The position numbers were made by a program, and so were the translations under genes. DNA of 64,000 nucleotides, taken from Hippasteria phrygiana. Its lineage: Eukaryota; Echinodermata; Asteroidea; Valvatida; Goniasteridae. The stretch spans positions 868,001 to 932,000 of the forward strand of contig JAZGUH010000555.1 of NCBI GenBank assembly GCA_037893225.1, written 5' to 3'. Numbering within the stretch: the stretch's first letter is position 1; each line of letters opens with the position of its first letter. Below, one piece after another: positions 21,570 to 31,734 of this stretch. A model generated the notes under the pieces. The model was not told where the DNA came from, did no database searches, and saw nothing but the letters and a program-made list of their open reading frames with translations.

Positions 21570-21700
21570 TGGTTGAGTGGTTAAGATGTCTGCACTAGTA
21601 AGCACAAGGTCATGGGTTCAAGTCCCACCTGAGTAAGCCTATAAAAAATGTTCTCCCAGGCTCTCAGAAAGCACTGAGCACACAGTGCTTAACACTACTT
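21570..21700 (+). repeat. tRNA-derived SINE-like repeat
   Basis: The A-box-like GAGTGGTTAAGATGTC and B box GGTTCAAGTCCC are spaced as in a tRNA (21574-21633). A tail with a hairpin (GCACTGAGCACACAGTGC) follows. Confidence 0.55.
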
Positions 21701-22520
21701 CGAGATTCGGGAAGGGCAAAAAAATCTCTTCTAACGTACATCATCAACCACGCTTGGTCAGTTTTACTGGGCATGGGGATTAGTCGATAAAAGTAAGGCC
21801 ATAAGAAAATTGTGTTGCCCTCGAACAGGTAAAATTGGAAAAAGGTCGGAAATATTTGTTTTTCGTCTTCATGCACACCTGGGCGTGTTTAGGCCTAAAT
21901 GTTGGACGAAATCCCTGGTTTAATTTGTTACGCATAAAGTAATGAATGTACATCAAATACTATGTACAAACACTTTTTGAGACAGAGAGGCCTAATTATA
22001 CTTTTATTGATATTTTATTTTTTTTAAAACGCCCCAAAAAACACACAACAGTTTAGAGTTTTTGTTTTTTGGCCTAACATTGCACTGGGGGAAAGCAACC
22101 AAGAGTAAATTTCCTATGCTGTTCGCACTGAACTTGAAATTGTGAAAGTAACCATCTTTAGTAAGTTTTACCAAAAAAGTTCAATGCGAACACGGCTTAA
22201 ATGGAGTCTGCAGTAAATAAAGACAGGCTAGAGGATCCGGCATCCTTTCAAAATTATAACAATAGACATTGTCTGGTTTTTTTTAATGCAAACCATATGG
22301 GCTCTGTTTGCTCTAAGTAATTTGAATACGTATTTACCTCCCTGCGGACCTGCTCCTAACATGGACCGGATATTGAACATCAAAACGTGATTGTTTTACG
22401 CGATCTGGCTCCCAACGAAGCCCCAAGTGTTGCCTTTCTGGTTGCCGTGGAAGCCTTCAGCCATGATGAGCCCCTCGACTTGGCCCCCTGCGGAAAATTT
22501 CATTAGAATGCTTGTCATCT
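21700..22520. other. No gene; solo foldback end at 22130-22197
   Basis: GTTCGCACTGAACTTGAAAT and AAAGTTCAATGCGAACACGG form a 68-bp hairpin fragment of the TGTCCGCACTGGAC family. The remainder is unassigned. Confidence 0.45.
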
Positions 22521-22523
22521 CAT

Positions 22524-22525
<2 letters not shown>

Positions 22526-22569
<44 letters not shown>

Positions 22570-22660
22570 GATGGGAGGGGGAGAAAATAACAAAGGAACA
22601 CCAGCGAGGGGTGAGGGCTGATTCAAGGAAGAGGTGGAGGGGGGGGGGGGGGGTGAGTCC
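22526..22660. repeat. Long poly-G tract and G-rich flank
   Basis: More than 40 consecutive G are followed by GGAGG runs and a second G tract near 22638-22653. This is strong G-quadruplex potential. Confidence 0.9.
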
Positions 22661-23294
22661 AGCAACAGGTGGACAGGATAAGTGGTAGATCCTGATAGGA
22701 ATTAGCCTGTCTGAGGTGGTTAATGGGACTGGGGGATTGGCTTAGGGTGATCCGGGGGATTAGTGGGGATTTGTTTGGAAAGCTTTAGATAGTCATCTGC
22801 TTGCTTCTTATCTGTGGTTTGTTGGTGCTGACTTAATACATGGAATCATGGTGTGATTGGTCAGGGGCCCCTCTGTCATCGGATGGGCAACAGGTTTGCC
22901 TGGTAGGGATTTGAACTTGAGTGAGAGAAAATCTTGTCATTTCTTTTGACGCGGCTTAGTTCTGGAACACCATCTTTCCTCGCCTGTCATGGCTAATCCA
23001 TGGAGAACCAGCGTCGGTACAATGTTATCACTTGCCCAAATACTAATTTATTCATCAGTGTCATTTGTAAAAGAAATTACATGTTAGTCTTTAAAAGTAT
23101 TCAGAATCTCCCATGGCTTAACACCCAGTTCAGTAGATTTCGACTTCAACACCCATATCTGTTTTCTTGTTTACAAAGTTTTGTAATTGGGACCAAACGA
23201 GTGAGAACTTCTCTCTTTTATTGTCTTTTGGGGCAAGACATTTTTGGTGTCATTATACTTTTTTGTGCAGTACGAGGGGCAGCTGAAACATTCA
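22661..23294. other. No gene recognised
   Basis: The frame at 23000-23302 has no recognisable domain. Confidence 0.45.
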
Positions 23295-23296
23295 TA

Positions 23297-23819
23297 GGTT
23301 GACTCTAAAGGAGTAATGCCAGATCATTTAAACTTAGCATGCATTTATTTCAACCCTTTTGATAATTAATTGCATTGTTTGTTTCCAGGTAAGGCCGTAT
23401 TTGGTAGTTCGTAGACGACTTCGTAAAAACGGACAAATTTGGCATAAAAACGACATTGGCCTTCTTTGGAGGGGGTGAGGACGTGTGTTTCCACTGCATG
23501 GATTGTCTCTTTGTCTCTGGCTCAAAGTGATGGACCCAGCACTCATCCTAGGTTAGGAAACATTCGATGAAATTAGCTGGATTGGCTTCAAAACGCTCCA
23601 AGTTATCCCTTGACATAACCAGCCTGGTGCACTTTTGATCAGGGATCAGAAGACGTGGCACCCACCGAGCAGAAACCTTTGACATTCCAAGTTCTGTACT
23701 CCGAATGTTCTCAACTCTCTCACGGGAGATTCCAACAGCATGCAATTAGTTATTCGAAAGGGTTGAAATAAATGCATTTGAAGTTTCAATGATCTGGCAT
23801 TACTCCTTCAGAGTCAACC
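23297..23819 (-). mobile_element. Mariner element, internally deleted
   Basis: The ends are TAGGTTGACTCTAAAGGAGT and its inverse, with TA on both sides (23295-23296 and 23820-23821). The inverted similarity reaches inward about 85-90 bases. The interior encodes a mariner transposase fragment on the minus strand, so the superfamily assignment rests on protein as well as ends. A full mariner is about 1.3 kb, so over half is missing. Confidence 0.9.
23440..23745 (-). pseudogene. Mariner transposase fragment with in-frame stop
   Basis: The minus-strand frame includes LGMSKVSARWVPRLLIPDQK, SRDNLERFEANPANF and, after an in-frame TAG at 23548-23550, DECWVHHFEPETKRQ and SPPPKKA. These are the end of the DNA-binding region and the first catalytic-aspartate block of mariner transposases (usual form TMDETWVHHF-PE-K). 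The stop codon sits where the family has the Met before that Asp. About 100 of about 345 residues remain, and the second and third catalytic aspartates are absent. It is inactive. Confidence 0.9.
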
Positions 23820-23821
23820 TA

Positions 23822-24420
23822 CAAACTTTCCAGCCGACCCTCGTATTAGCTTGGACTCCAGACTGGTGCATGTCAGTTTTTGCATTAGTGATATTTACAC
23901 CAATGCAAGGAGGGAGAGCTGCTGTTTCAGATTTTTTTGTTTTAAGTAGTTCGCCAACGATACAGGACGCTGCCAAAGACAGTTGCTACATTGAATAGCC
24001 CTGTCGGTCTGGAGGTGACTCAGACATGGCAACAAAACCCAAACTTGGGTACTTTTTTATTTCAGGGGGGTGAGGAGGATTAAAAGCCTTCAGTTGCTCA
24101 GTCTTCCCCTGCAGGATTTAGCTTTGATGCGCTTAGGGGGTTTCTTGGGTGTAAGGAGAGGGCTTCTGGAGTAAGATAGCCCAGTTTCAAGGGGTAAAGC
24201 TGGGATCAGCACGCATCAGAGGTGATGTGTGAGTCACAGGCTTTGGGCTTAAGGGCAAAATGCCAGGCTGTCACATCTTGACGAAGGGAGTCGGGCCTTG
24301 AACTTCATTCAGGCTCTGGAAATGATTACACCTCCGTAACCCTTGCTAAATTTATATAGCTCAGAGCAGAAAGGACTTAAAATTCGCTTAAAACACTAGT
24401 TGAACTGGATTTGGGATAAA
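23822..24420. other. No gene recognised
   Basis: Plain sequence. Confidence 0.4.
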
Positions 24421-24424
24421 GTTT

Positions 24425-25640
24425 TAGCTAAAACGGTGTCTGAACAGTTTTATAGTTGACAGAATCGGTTTTATCTTGGAGGGAGGGTTTAGCGCTAAAC
24501 CACAACTGTTTTATCTTTACAACGATGTCTGAATGGTTTTAGCTAAAACGCTTCCGGTTTTAGCTAAAACGCTTCCTGTTTTAGCCAGTGCAGTTGACCT
24601 GTGTTATGTAACCCCTTTTGTGGCGCGCCTTTTATTGTGTAAACAATTGTACGTGCACTGTATATATCTCCGAGGACAAGAGATGAAAGGAAACACAAAG
24701 AAACCGTTCAATCCTCAAACGTAGTGTCTTTTGTTGAAATCGGTCCTCAAATGTAAGGATACGTGCTTTGGATACGTCTATGGGGGTTGGTTATATTAAA
24801 GGAACAATAGGAAACACAAAGCATTGTCCTTGGACATATTTGGGAAGTACGACTTAGTGCGGTTGTCTGTGCATGTCCTATACACAGCATGCACATGCAC
24901 GCGACGCACCAACGTACACATGTAGCGCTAGCGTGGTCCATCAATCGGCATCTTTGCTACATGTAATGCATTGAAAGCCTTCACGTGCGTATTCCTGCTC
25001 TTGCCCTTACATGTGGCAAATTTTTCCTACATTTCTTAAAGCGGTTGTTGAATTTTTTTCTTCAAAACTGTTCACCATTGCATCATGGCCACTGCTTCAA
25101 CTGCAGCAACCGAGAAAGGATCTGGATCTAACTTTAGACCGCGTGGGGCAAACTGGGCTAAAGTGGAAGTGAAGGCCCTCGCTAACGACTGCTGATGAGC
25201 TTCTTCTTGGGAAGCGACCATTTGCTGAATCGCGATAATTATTCGAACAAGAATCTCTCGTGACAGCGTGTAATGGTAATGCGTGCATTCCTTATTGATA
25301 AATGCATGTATTATGAAGTGTTAGGAAGCATGTACGCCGGCAACCAGTTGAAAGCTGTGCACGCACATTTTACATGATGCCTTCCATGCGTGTACGCATC
25401 CCATACACACAATTTTATGATGTACATGTACACACAAACTGGCGCGCGCTTTATGTAAATGAGCGGAAGTTCTATGTGACCTCAAAACGGAGATAAAACC
25501 ACTTCGAGTTTAACTCGCTATACTTAAAACACTATCTGAACGCTCGGTGCGTTTAAATTTTACGACCGGCCACCCATGGTGAGCGACCGTTTTAACTTTT
25601 ACCGTTTTAACTAAAACGATGTCTGAACATAGCCTTAGAA
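24425..25640. repeat. AAAACGATGTCTGAAC-rich repeat region
   Basis: The motif CTAAAACGRTGTCTGAACA occurs at about 24428-24450 and again at 25610-25632. Between them are ACGATGTCTGAATGG, tandem GTTTTAGCTAAAACGCTTCC units (24536-24585) and ACACTATCTGAACG. It reads like one composite element of about 1.2 kb containing the dispersed repeat at 24650-24862. Confidence 0.45.
24650..24862 (+). repeat. Dispersed ~205-bp repeat, copy 3
   Basis: It matches 3294-3500 closely (TACGTGCACTGTATATATCT through GGGAAGTACGACTTAGTGC), with a 10-base insertion after ACGTGCTT. Confidence 0.75.
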
Positions 25641-25724
25641 AGGACATTTATTAATTGATTAATTTTAGTACCATCGTCTTTAACAGAAAATCTGTTTACT
25701 GATTTAAGAGCCTGCAATCTCTAA

Positions 25725-25900
25725 CATTATTCCTGAAACCCCAGCTCCCTGGGGAGTATGCAGCTCCGGCTGGAAGTTATGCCCACTGGGCTAATCAACA
25801 CATACTATAACTTACCTCAAAACTCTGTACCACGTTTTAGTCTGGCTGGAGATCTGAGAAGTAAGTTGTGTCTTGCTCAAGACTTCTAAAAAAGAAAAGC
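25725..25900 (-). repeat. SINE body fragment
   Basis: CCTGGGGAGTATGCAGCTCC and GTCTTGCTCAAGACTTCT match the body of the SINE at 43319-43735. The tRNA head and tail are missing. Confidence 0.6.
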
Positions 25901-25914
25901 AGCTTTGACTCTTT

Positions 25915-26290
25915 TTTTGGCGAGCTGCGAAGCAGATGCCAGCCTATGTAATACCAATTGCTGTCCCGTGTCTGTCCGTCCGTCCACTCGTCCGGCCGTC
26001 CGCATTGAAATGTTAAAGTTTTTGCTTCTACACATGTAGCTAGTTCAGTCCAAACATGCAGTTTATCAGGTCTAAATGTTATAGTTTTTTATATACATGT
26101 ACATGTAGTTTTTTATAATAATATTTCAAATTTGTTATTTTGTTATATTAAAATGGATAGAATGAGATTCGGGTAGAGATGGGGTGGAATTAATTAATAT
26201 TGGTTGTAGTGAGGGTGGAGGGGTGGTGTGGGGCCTCCCCTCCCGCCTTTGGCAGCGAGCCATGGCGGCTTTGCCGTTCTAGTTTTACTA
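25915..26290. repeat. GGCGAGCTGCGAAGC / GTCTGTCCGTCC repeat
   Basis: It begins GGCGAGCTGCGAAGCAGATG, has the GTCTGTCCGTCCGTCC phrase at 25972-25990, and ends with GGCAGCGAGCCATGGCGGCT and TTGCCGTTCTAGTTTT. Similar phrases are common in marine invertebrate dispersed repeats. The class is unknown. Confidence 0.45.
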
Positions 26291-26485
26291 GTCTCCTTTC
26301 TTGTCACCACGTAGTCTGTCGATGTCAGAGATGAGTTTTTCTGTCATACAAAGGGACATGTTATATGATGCCATTTATTTACATGTATTTCTTGTTATTC
26401 TACATGTATCAGGGTAGCCCCATCAGTTGTAAATGAAATATTCTCCCTGGCGGCCCTGGGTTACATAAAAAAGAAAATATATATA

Positions 26486-26664
26486 TTAACCCTAACGCGC
26501 TAGGCGTTTTTACTAGGAAGTGTCAAAATCCAACCCTGTGCAGTATACCTACATGTATGGCACATTCTTTGGACTTGGACAAACTGGGGCATATAGCTCC
26601 ATGTAAAGTAATGGTGCCAAGGTGCTGTTGGAGTTTGTAAGGCTTGGGGTAGTTATAGGGTTAA
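26486..26664. mobile_element. TTAA-flanked MITE (179 bp)
   Basis: It starts TTAACCCTAACGCGCTAGGC and ends GGGTAGTTATAGGGTTAA. The shared terminal bases TTAACCCTA relate it to the 6002 and 20689 elements. Confidence 0.65.
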
Positions 26665-27082
26665 TGATAAAAATACAATCAGAAACATATTAAGAAATAA
26701 GGTCTAAAACATAAATCAAGAGGAACTAAAACTATTAAAAATATAACTACAGGTAGGTGTACACAGACGATGTATAGGTAAATTATGGAATATCCAATTC
26801 CTTAATTAAGATAATTCAGTGTCACTTATCACTTGTCTATCAAAACAGCAGATTTAAATAGATAGAATCCGTGTAAAAACAAATATGAAAACCCCACACT
26901 CTCCCCCAAGAGTTGCAAAAAATAGATCCCTTTTTATACCCTTCTAACATGTTTCTTTTCAGCTGATCTTTAAGGTCAAACTACATGTAAGTTGGACATG
27001 TATTTCATACAAATTGCAAATGTAGCTGTAAAGAAAAATGGGACAATAAATGATTTGGGCAATGCTTTTTCTTAACATGCAT

Positions 27083-27246
27083 TGGCCTGGCTTGTAGAGT
27101 GGCCTGGCTTGTAGAGTGGCCTGGCTTGTAGAGTGGCCTGGCTTGTAGAGTGGCCTGGCTTGTAGAGTGGCCTGGCTTGTAGAGTGGCCTGGCTTGTAGA
27201 GTGGCCTGGCTTGTAGAGTGGCCTGGCTTGTAGAGTGGCCTGGCTT
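27083..27246. repeat. 17-bp minisatellite TGGCCTGGCTTGTAGAG
   Basis: About 9.6 essentially identical units. The period is not a multiple of three, so the frame across it has a 51-base super-period and no functional meaning. Confidence 0.95.
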
Positions 27247-27281
27247 GGGTTCAGTACCCAGCTCAGACAGGTTATAATCCA

Positions 27282-27360
27282 GCACTTTGTAATGGCATGG
27301 TAAAGACTTCAGTGCTAGTAAGTAGGAGTTCATGGGCTTAAATCCCATTTGAGTAGTGTG
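27282..27360 (+). repeat. tRNA-like SINE fragment
   Basis: GTAAAGACTTCAGTGCTAGT and GTTCATGGGCTTAAATCCCA resemble decayed A and B boxes. TTTGAGTAGTGTGG follows, as in the SINE at 21570. Confidence 0.4.
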
Positions 27361-27561
27361 GATTTTTTCACAGACACTCAAAGTTAACCCCGAGTTAATT
27401 AACCTGGAGCTGTACAAAATGTATGTACATTGTACATGTACATGTACATGTAGGGGGAAATACATGTACAGCACATCGAGCACCATGTTGATGGATGCAC
27501 AATGGATAAATATTGTAAAAGGCAAGCACATTGGTAATGCAAGAACTAACCCTTTAAACAG

Positions 27562-27660
27562 TAGAATGGTGAAGACACTTGGGCCTGAAAGCTGGTGGTT
27601 ATAGGTTGCAAGCCCACCTCAGGCACTATATTGGTTTTCTTATACTGAAAGCACTCTGTT
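27562..27660 (+). repeat. tRNA-like SINE fragment
   Basis: ATGGTGAAGACACTTGG and GGTTGCAAGCCCACCTC occupy A- and B-box positions, and TGAAAGCACTCTGTTCACAC follows, as in the SINE at 21570. Confidence 0.4.
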
Positions 27661-28552
27661 CACACACTTCATTTTGGGACTGTGTGGGTGTGACACAACC
27701 ATGCCGAGATTGTCTATGATCTGATGACAGCAGTTAGCCTTTTGTCAGAATGTGCTAGTGAAGGGGGAAAAGGGAGTGTAATCTGATCCAAGAGTCTCGC
27801 GCTTGAGTCGCCTCTGGCAATGGGGCTGCAATGCTGAGAAAACTGGGCCAGCTGGTCCCTCTGTCCCCCCTCCCCTCTCCCCCCAGGCTCCTCCCAAGAG
27901 GGATACCGCTACTAAGATCGAAGTGGCCCGTAATTGGGAATGTCAGCTTTAGCGGGTTTCCTCCACAAAGTTGTTACAGGGTAAATCCTTGGCAGCCCTG
28001 GGTTTTTCGGTGGGGGTCCCGGGGTTCAAGGCTTAGGGGACGCGTCAGCGTTAACGTAGAGATATCCAATCTAGGTCAAACTCCTTAAGAGATCTTCCCG
28101 TTGGCGTTAAGCGCCGCCTGGCTGGTCAGAAGCACTGCGCTCACGTATGCCTTGTATCCAGCTTGATTCGTGAGGGCATTCCATATCTGCCCTTTTGAAC
28201 TCCAGGAAGTTTGATCGTGTTGCCGAGTTGGAGGTGAAACTCTCACTGCATGCACATGTAGCCCCACGGAGAGGCAGGGACTAATTATCAATGTTTGAGG
28301 AAATGGACCACATTGTGCGGCAAGTCTAATGCAAGCGGACATGTACTGTGCCGTGGTTGCCATGGCTACACGTTCAAGTTTCAATTCTTGATTTGTTAAC
28401 TTTAATCACTTCTGACGGGCGAGTATCTAAAATAAGAATGATGAATGGTTTGCATGTGTTTAACCTGATTGCTTCTTCTGGTTCTCGGACATAATCGCTT
28501 ACTTACAAGTAGGTTTAGGCCATGGCAACAGGACTGTGCTTTTAAGAAGTAG
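27661..28552. other. No gene recognised
   Basis: The frame at 27831-28088 is C/T-rich and has no domain. The minus-strand frame at 28085-28384 is unassigned. Confidence 0.45.
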
Positions 28553-28734
28553 TTAAACAGTTGGCATCGGATGACGTGTATACACGCACTCGAGCGAGAA
28601 CGGGACCCAGTGGAAATATCTGTCAGCGACCGGCTCGTAGTGAGCGAGGCCGGAAATATCAGGGTGTGCTACCCGCAGATGAACCCGTCTAGCACCCAGG
28701 CTCGTGAAAAATAATCCCGGCGTGAACTGGTTAA
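28553..28734. mobile_element. TTAA-flanked element (182 bp), family 6
   Basis: It runs from TTAAACAGTTGGCATCGGAT to GGCGTGAACTGGTTAA. The inside holds GACCGGCTCGTAGTGAGCGA and AGCACCCAGGCTCGTGAAAA, both shared with 38325-38515. Confidence 0.65.
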
Positions 28735-28785
28735 TAACAGTTGATGGATATTCAGTGTGAGATGTTTGTGAGACTGTCCGCTGGG

Positions 28786-30253
28786 GCTGTCCCGAATATA
28801 CTGAATATTTGATCGTCATCCAAACATTCGAATACCTTTTTGCCAGTTCGAATATTTGAAAAAATATATACAGTGAAATCTCGATAAGTCGAACCTCAGG
28901 GGAATGGGTTCCAATTTCGAGTTAAACGGAGTTTCGAGTTACCCAAGGTCCCCTTTTTTCCCTAAAGATTACGTACGTGAATACCAAGCGAATATCCAAT
29001 TTAATGGCCATGAAATAGAGCATGAAATCATGGCATTTTCAGGTGATCTTTGCTTCGCTTTCCGCCGTTGCAGGTCTCCCCCTTTAGTGTTAGGAAATGG
29101 TCCGACAAGAGACAATAAAACAGGCCCGTTTCATCGTCGTTAAAGATGTCTCTTCCGCCAAAACCTGGGGCCGTCCATTGCGTAACCATTCTTCTGTCAT
29201 CTCCGAAGTCACAACACAGCGCCCTCTCTCGAGATGGCATGCGCCCTCCCTCAAGAAAACGACCCCTTGTGCATATGGTGCGGTGTGGAGTGCCTTGATC
29301 CAGCCACCTGTCATACATGTACATACGTCACTGCAGCAAGCACGTGCGACTGTGTGATTGGTCAGCAGTTCACTTGAATCATTGCCAACTGCATCGTGGT
29401 TGCGTGGGCGCTTCTTCAAAGGATTTGCAGTCACAATTAAGGCCGCTTTGCGTCTTCGGCCTTCCTGGGCGGGTCACCAGCAGTTCCTTTTGATCGTTGT
29501 ATTAAAGTTGTACCGGAGCCAATAGGCAGCTGCTCCAATGATACTATGGATGCTAATAGCCTCTTTGTTGCTTATCTATACCCGAGTTTAGGTTTATTGA
29601 TTGCGGTCCTGGGAGATTCCTTAACCTAACAAAAGGATTCCAGTTTCTTCCGTGGCCTAATTATGCAAGTTTATTTCTGCACCTGAGTTCGACTTACATG
29701 TATCTTGAGTTACCGGTCCAAAATTTCGAGTTAGTGTGGGCATGTTTATACACGATTTGCTATTCTTTTCACGGGAATAAATTCTTACTTCGAGTTAACC
29801 GGGTTTTCAAGTTAACCGGGTTTTCAAGTTAACCGGTTTTGACTTATCAAGATTTCACTGTATGCACGTACAGATACGACTCTGATGCTATTTTATTGGA
29901 AAAGTTACGATGCTTAGTACATGTAGTGTCAAGTGCCACATTTATGTCGATGGTAACTTTTTTTGGACGGAGGTCTATTTTTCCTGTCCGTAAAACCCTT
30001 GACACTTATAAAATAATTACTGCAAAAATGCAGGCTGGAGTTTGGTTTCTTGTTATCAGAATGTTATACGCGCCTGTAATGATCTTGATAAAACAGGCGC
30101 TTGCAAAAAAAGTGTCAAGCGAGCGGTCCATAATATCGATGGCCGCACATAAAACACAGGCATGCTTTGCATGCAACTTTTTAACAGCTCGGCATGCAGT
30201 TGCAGCTGACTTGATTGGCGAGTGTCAAACCCAGTTTCAAATAATTTATGTAA
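28786..30253. mobile_element. AT-rich hAT-like element, copy 2, with nested TA element
   Basis: It starts GGCTGTCCCGAATATACTG and includes CATTCGAATACCTTTTTGCC, as in the copy at 9326-9739. The two copies agree on both sides of the inserted element at 28871-29860. The right part continues to CAAACCCAGTTTCAAATAAT. Confidence 0.7.
28871..29860. mobile_element. TA-flanked pogo-like element (990 bp)
   Basis: The ends are CAGTGAAATCTCGATAAGTC and GACTTATCAAGATTTCACTG, with TA on both sides (28869-28870 and 29861-29862). Further inward, TTCGAGTTAAACGGAG and TTAACCGGTTTT-type motifs repeat. The copy at 9326-9739 shows the site without the insertion. The ends fit the pogo/Tigger branch of Tc1/mariner. 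Frames at 29028-29434 show no transposase. Confidence 0.85.
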
Positions 30254-30342
30254 ATTGCAATGTTCCAACAATGGATTGAAAATGCAGAAAATGGCGTGTA
30301 TACAATTACAGCATTTGGCGTCATCCGAACGCAAGGGGTTAA
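30239..30342 (+). mobile_element. TTAA MITE family 1, right-end fragment
   Basis: CCAACAATGGATTGAAAATG, GCGTCATCCGAACGCAAGGG and a closing TTAA (30339-30342) match the family. The left half is missing. Confidence 0.75.
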
Positions 30343-30722
30343 TCAGATATTTTAAAAGGGTCATACAATTTATTTATAAAGGATTTATTTTCATGTTTTA
30401 AGGGAACGGCTACACATGTACTTTATTAAGGGAATCAGTTATAGAGAATTATTATAGGAATTACATACAAGGTAGGGCCTTCTTGCACTTAATATCGACG
30501 TACAGCTACATAGGTCCTCCGGGACCAAACAGAGGCGATAACAACTTCATGTACAAAATTAACACATTCCCTGGGTTTCTACACTAGATTCGGTTTTCAT
30601 AATTTGTTGTGTGATTTTTGCATTCTCATGCTTGTAATATTATTAACCATCTCAATTATTTTCCCTTTTCTCTCTCTTTCTTCCTCTATTTGTTCTCCTT
30701 CTCCTGTCTTCTCTGATTACAG
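30343..30722 (+). other. Intron sequence before the COPZ1 exon
   Basis: Unremarkable sequence that ends in a long pyrimidine tract and ACAG acceptor. Confidence 0.6.
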
Positions 30723-30800
30723 AAAGAACGTTGAGAAGAGAGCACTCCTTGATCACTTAGATGCAGCATTCCTTGCCGTGGATGAAATAGTGGATGGCGG
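30723..30800 (+). CDS. COPZ1: Coatomer subunit zeta, internal exon
   Basis: This exon encodes part of the zeta subunit of the COPI coat, which covers vesicles in Golgi-to-ER and intra-Golgi transport. The reading is [20 protein letters not shown] followed by DEIVDGG. The first base completes an arginine codon carried over from the previous exon. Animal COPZ1 has a closely matching stretch ([10 protein letters not shown]..., [11 protein letters not shown]) in the second half of its small longin-like domain. A long pyrimidine tract (30661-30718) and ACAG precede the exon, and GTGAGC follows at 30801. The last codon is split after GG, and the next exon supplies the third base. I did not find the upstream exons (signature LTVVYKS / YVIGSS) in the window; they probably lie before position 1 or were missed. 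The family assignment is near certain, but COPZ1 versus COPZ2 cannot be separated, as the split is a vertebrate one. Confidence 0.93.
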
Positions 30801-30904
30801 GTGAGCAAACCTGTGGCATTTGAAATTGGAACTCGAATGGTTACAAAGCTCAAGCTAAAAACACATTTGTAAAAATTATTAACCAGACTTGTATCTGGGT
30901 TATC

Positions 30905-31026
30905 AAACATGGAGTCCGAGTCATTGCTCCTGAGTCCGAGTTCGAGTCCTGATGAGTCATGCAGATGGAATCTGAGTCCAAATCACTATCACAAAGGTTG
31001 AGTTGTAGTCAGAGCCCAAATCACTT
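30905..31026. repeat. GAGTCCGAGTC low complexity
   Basis: Degenerate GAGTCC/GAGTCA repeats with GTTGAGTTGTAGTCAGAG near the end. It resembles one arm of the foldback elements whose tips read GTAGTCGAG. Confidence 0.45.
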
Positions 31027-31345
31027 GTCTTGGTTCCTAGACGTCCTTAATTAGCGGCGCGATGCATCTCACACAGGTTAATGAATGTACAGCGCCCTCT
31101 ACACATGCACACCAAGGCCACATCGCTAAGGACGTCTTGGCCCTTTCGTAGTTTCGCTTGTGAAATCGCGTGTATTTGCATGCGCGCGTGACGTAGAGTG
31201 CATATAATAGCGTGACCTACATGTACATGTACATTGCATGTGTGTATAATCGCTGACTCACTGGTCTAGTTTCCCTGCGCCATACAGCTTGAGGTACGCA
31301 TATGTACATGTACATGTACATGTACATGTACGTGCAAACATTACC
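31027..31345 (+). mobile_element. Truncated copy of the RecQ-carrying TIR element
   Basis: GTCTTGGTTCCTAGACGTCC, ACAGCGCCCTCTACAC, CCAAGGCCACATCGCTAAGG and TGCGCGCGTGACGTAGAG follow the right-hand terminal repeat of 47955-48891 (reversed) in order. Similarity continues through CTCACTGGTCTAGTTTC, the upstream region of the helicase frame, but stops before the coding part. An ACATGT run lies at 31303-31330. Confidence 0.75.
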
Positions 31346-31734
31346 TCACAGAAAAACTGCCCACTAATGCTAGAGTCCAGCCAGCTCCCGTTGTTCACCC
31401 AGACTTCCAGATTTGAATGGAATGACAACAAAAACAATCACTAGTAGATGCTCTATTGTTAGGTGATTTTAGGCTCACAATAGCAAGACTAAAAGTCAGA
31501 AGGCCAGGGTGCGGCCAGGCTTTTCAATGGCCTGGCCCGACCATAGGTTAGGCATTGTTCCCTTATTCCCTCAATCCTGCAAAAAAAAAGACAGCAAAAT
31601 CCTCTGATGCTTCAACTTCAAAAGACCCTCAATCCTCCAAATTCCTCCTTTTGGCAAAGCGGATTTGGGAGGATTTGGGAAGGTTGGGGTTACAGAATAC
31701 TTGGCCATGTTACGATGCCATCAAAAAATCTGCC

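Noticed and set aside
22391..22665. Poly-Gly / poly-Pro proteins
   Set aside because: Products of the 40-base G tract.
25185..25225. Hammerhead ribozyme-like CTGATGAGCTTC...GAAGCGACC
   Set aside because: A stem II is possible, but the GAAA core is GACC and no stem I/III or cleavage site fits.
30940..30985. CTGATGAGTC as a hammerhead core
   Set aside because: It lies in GAGTCC low complexity, and no GAAA follows a stem II.
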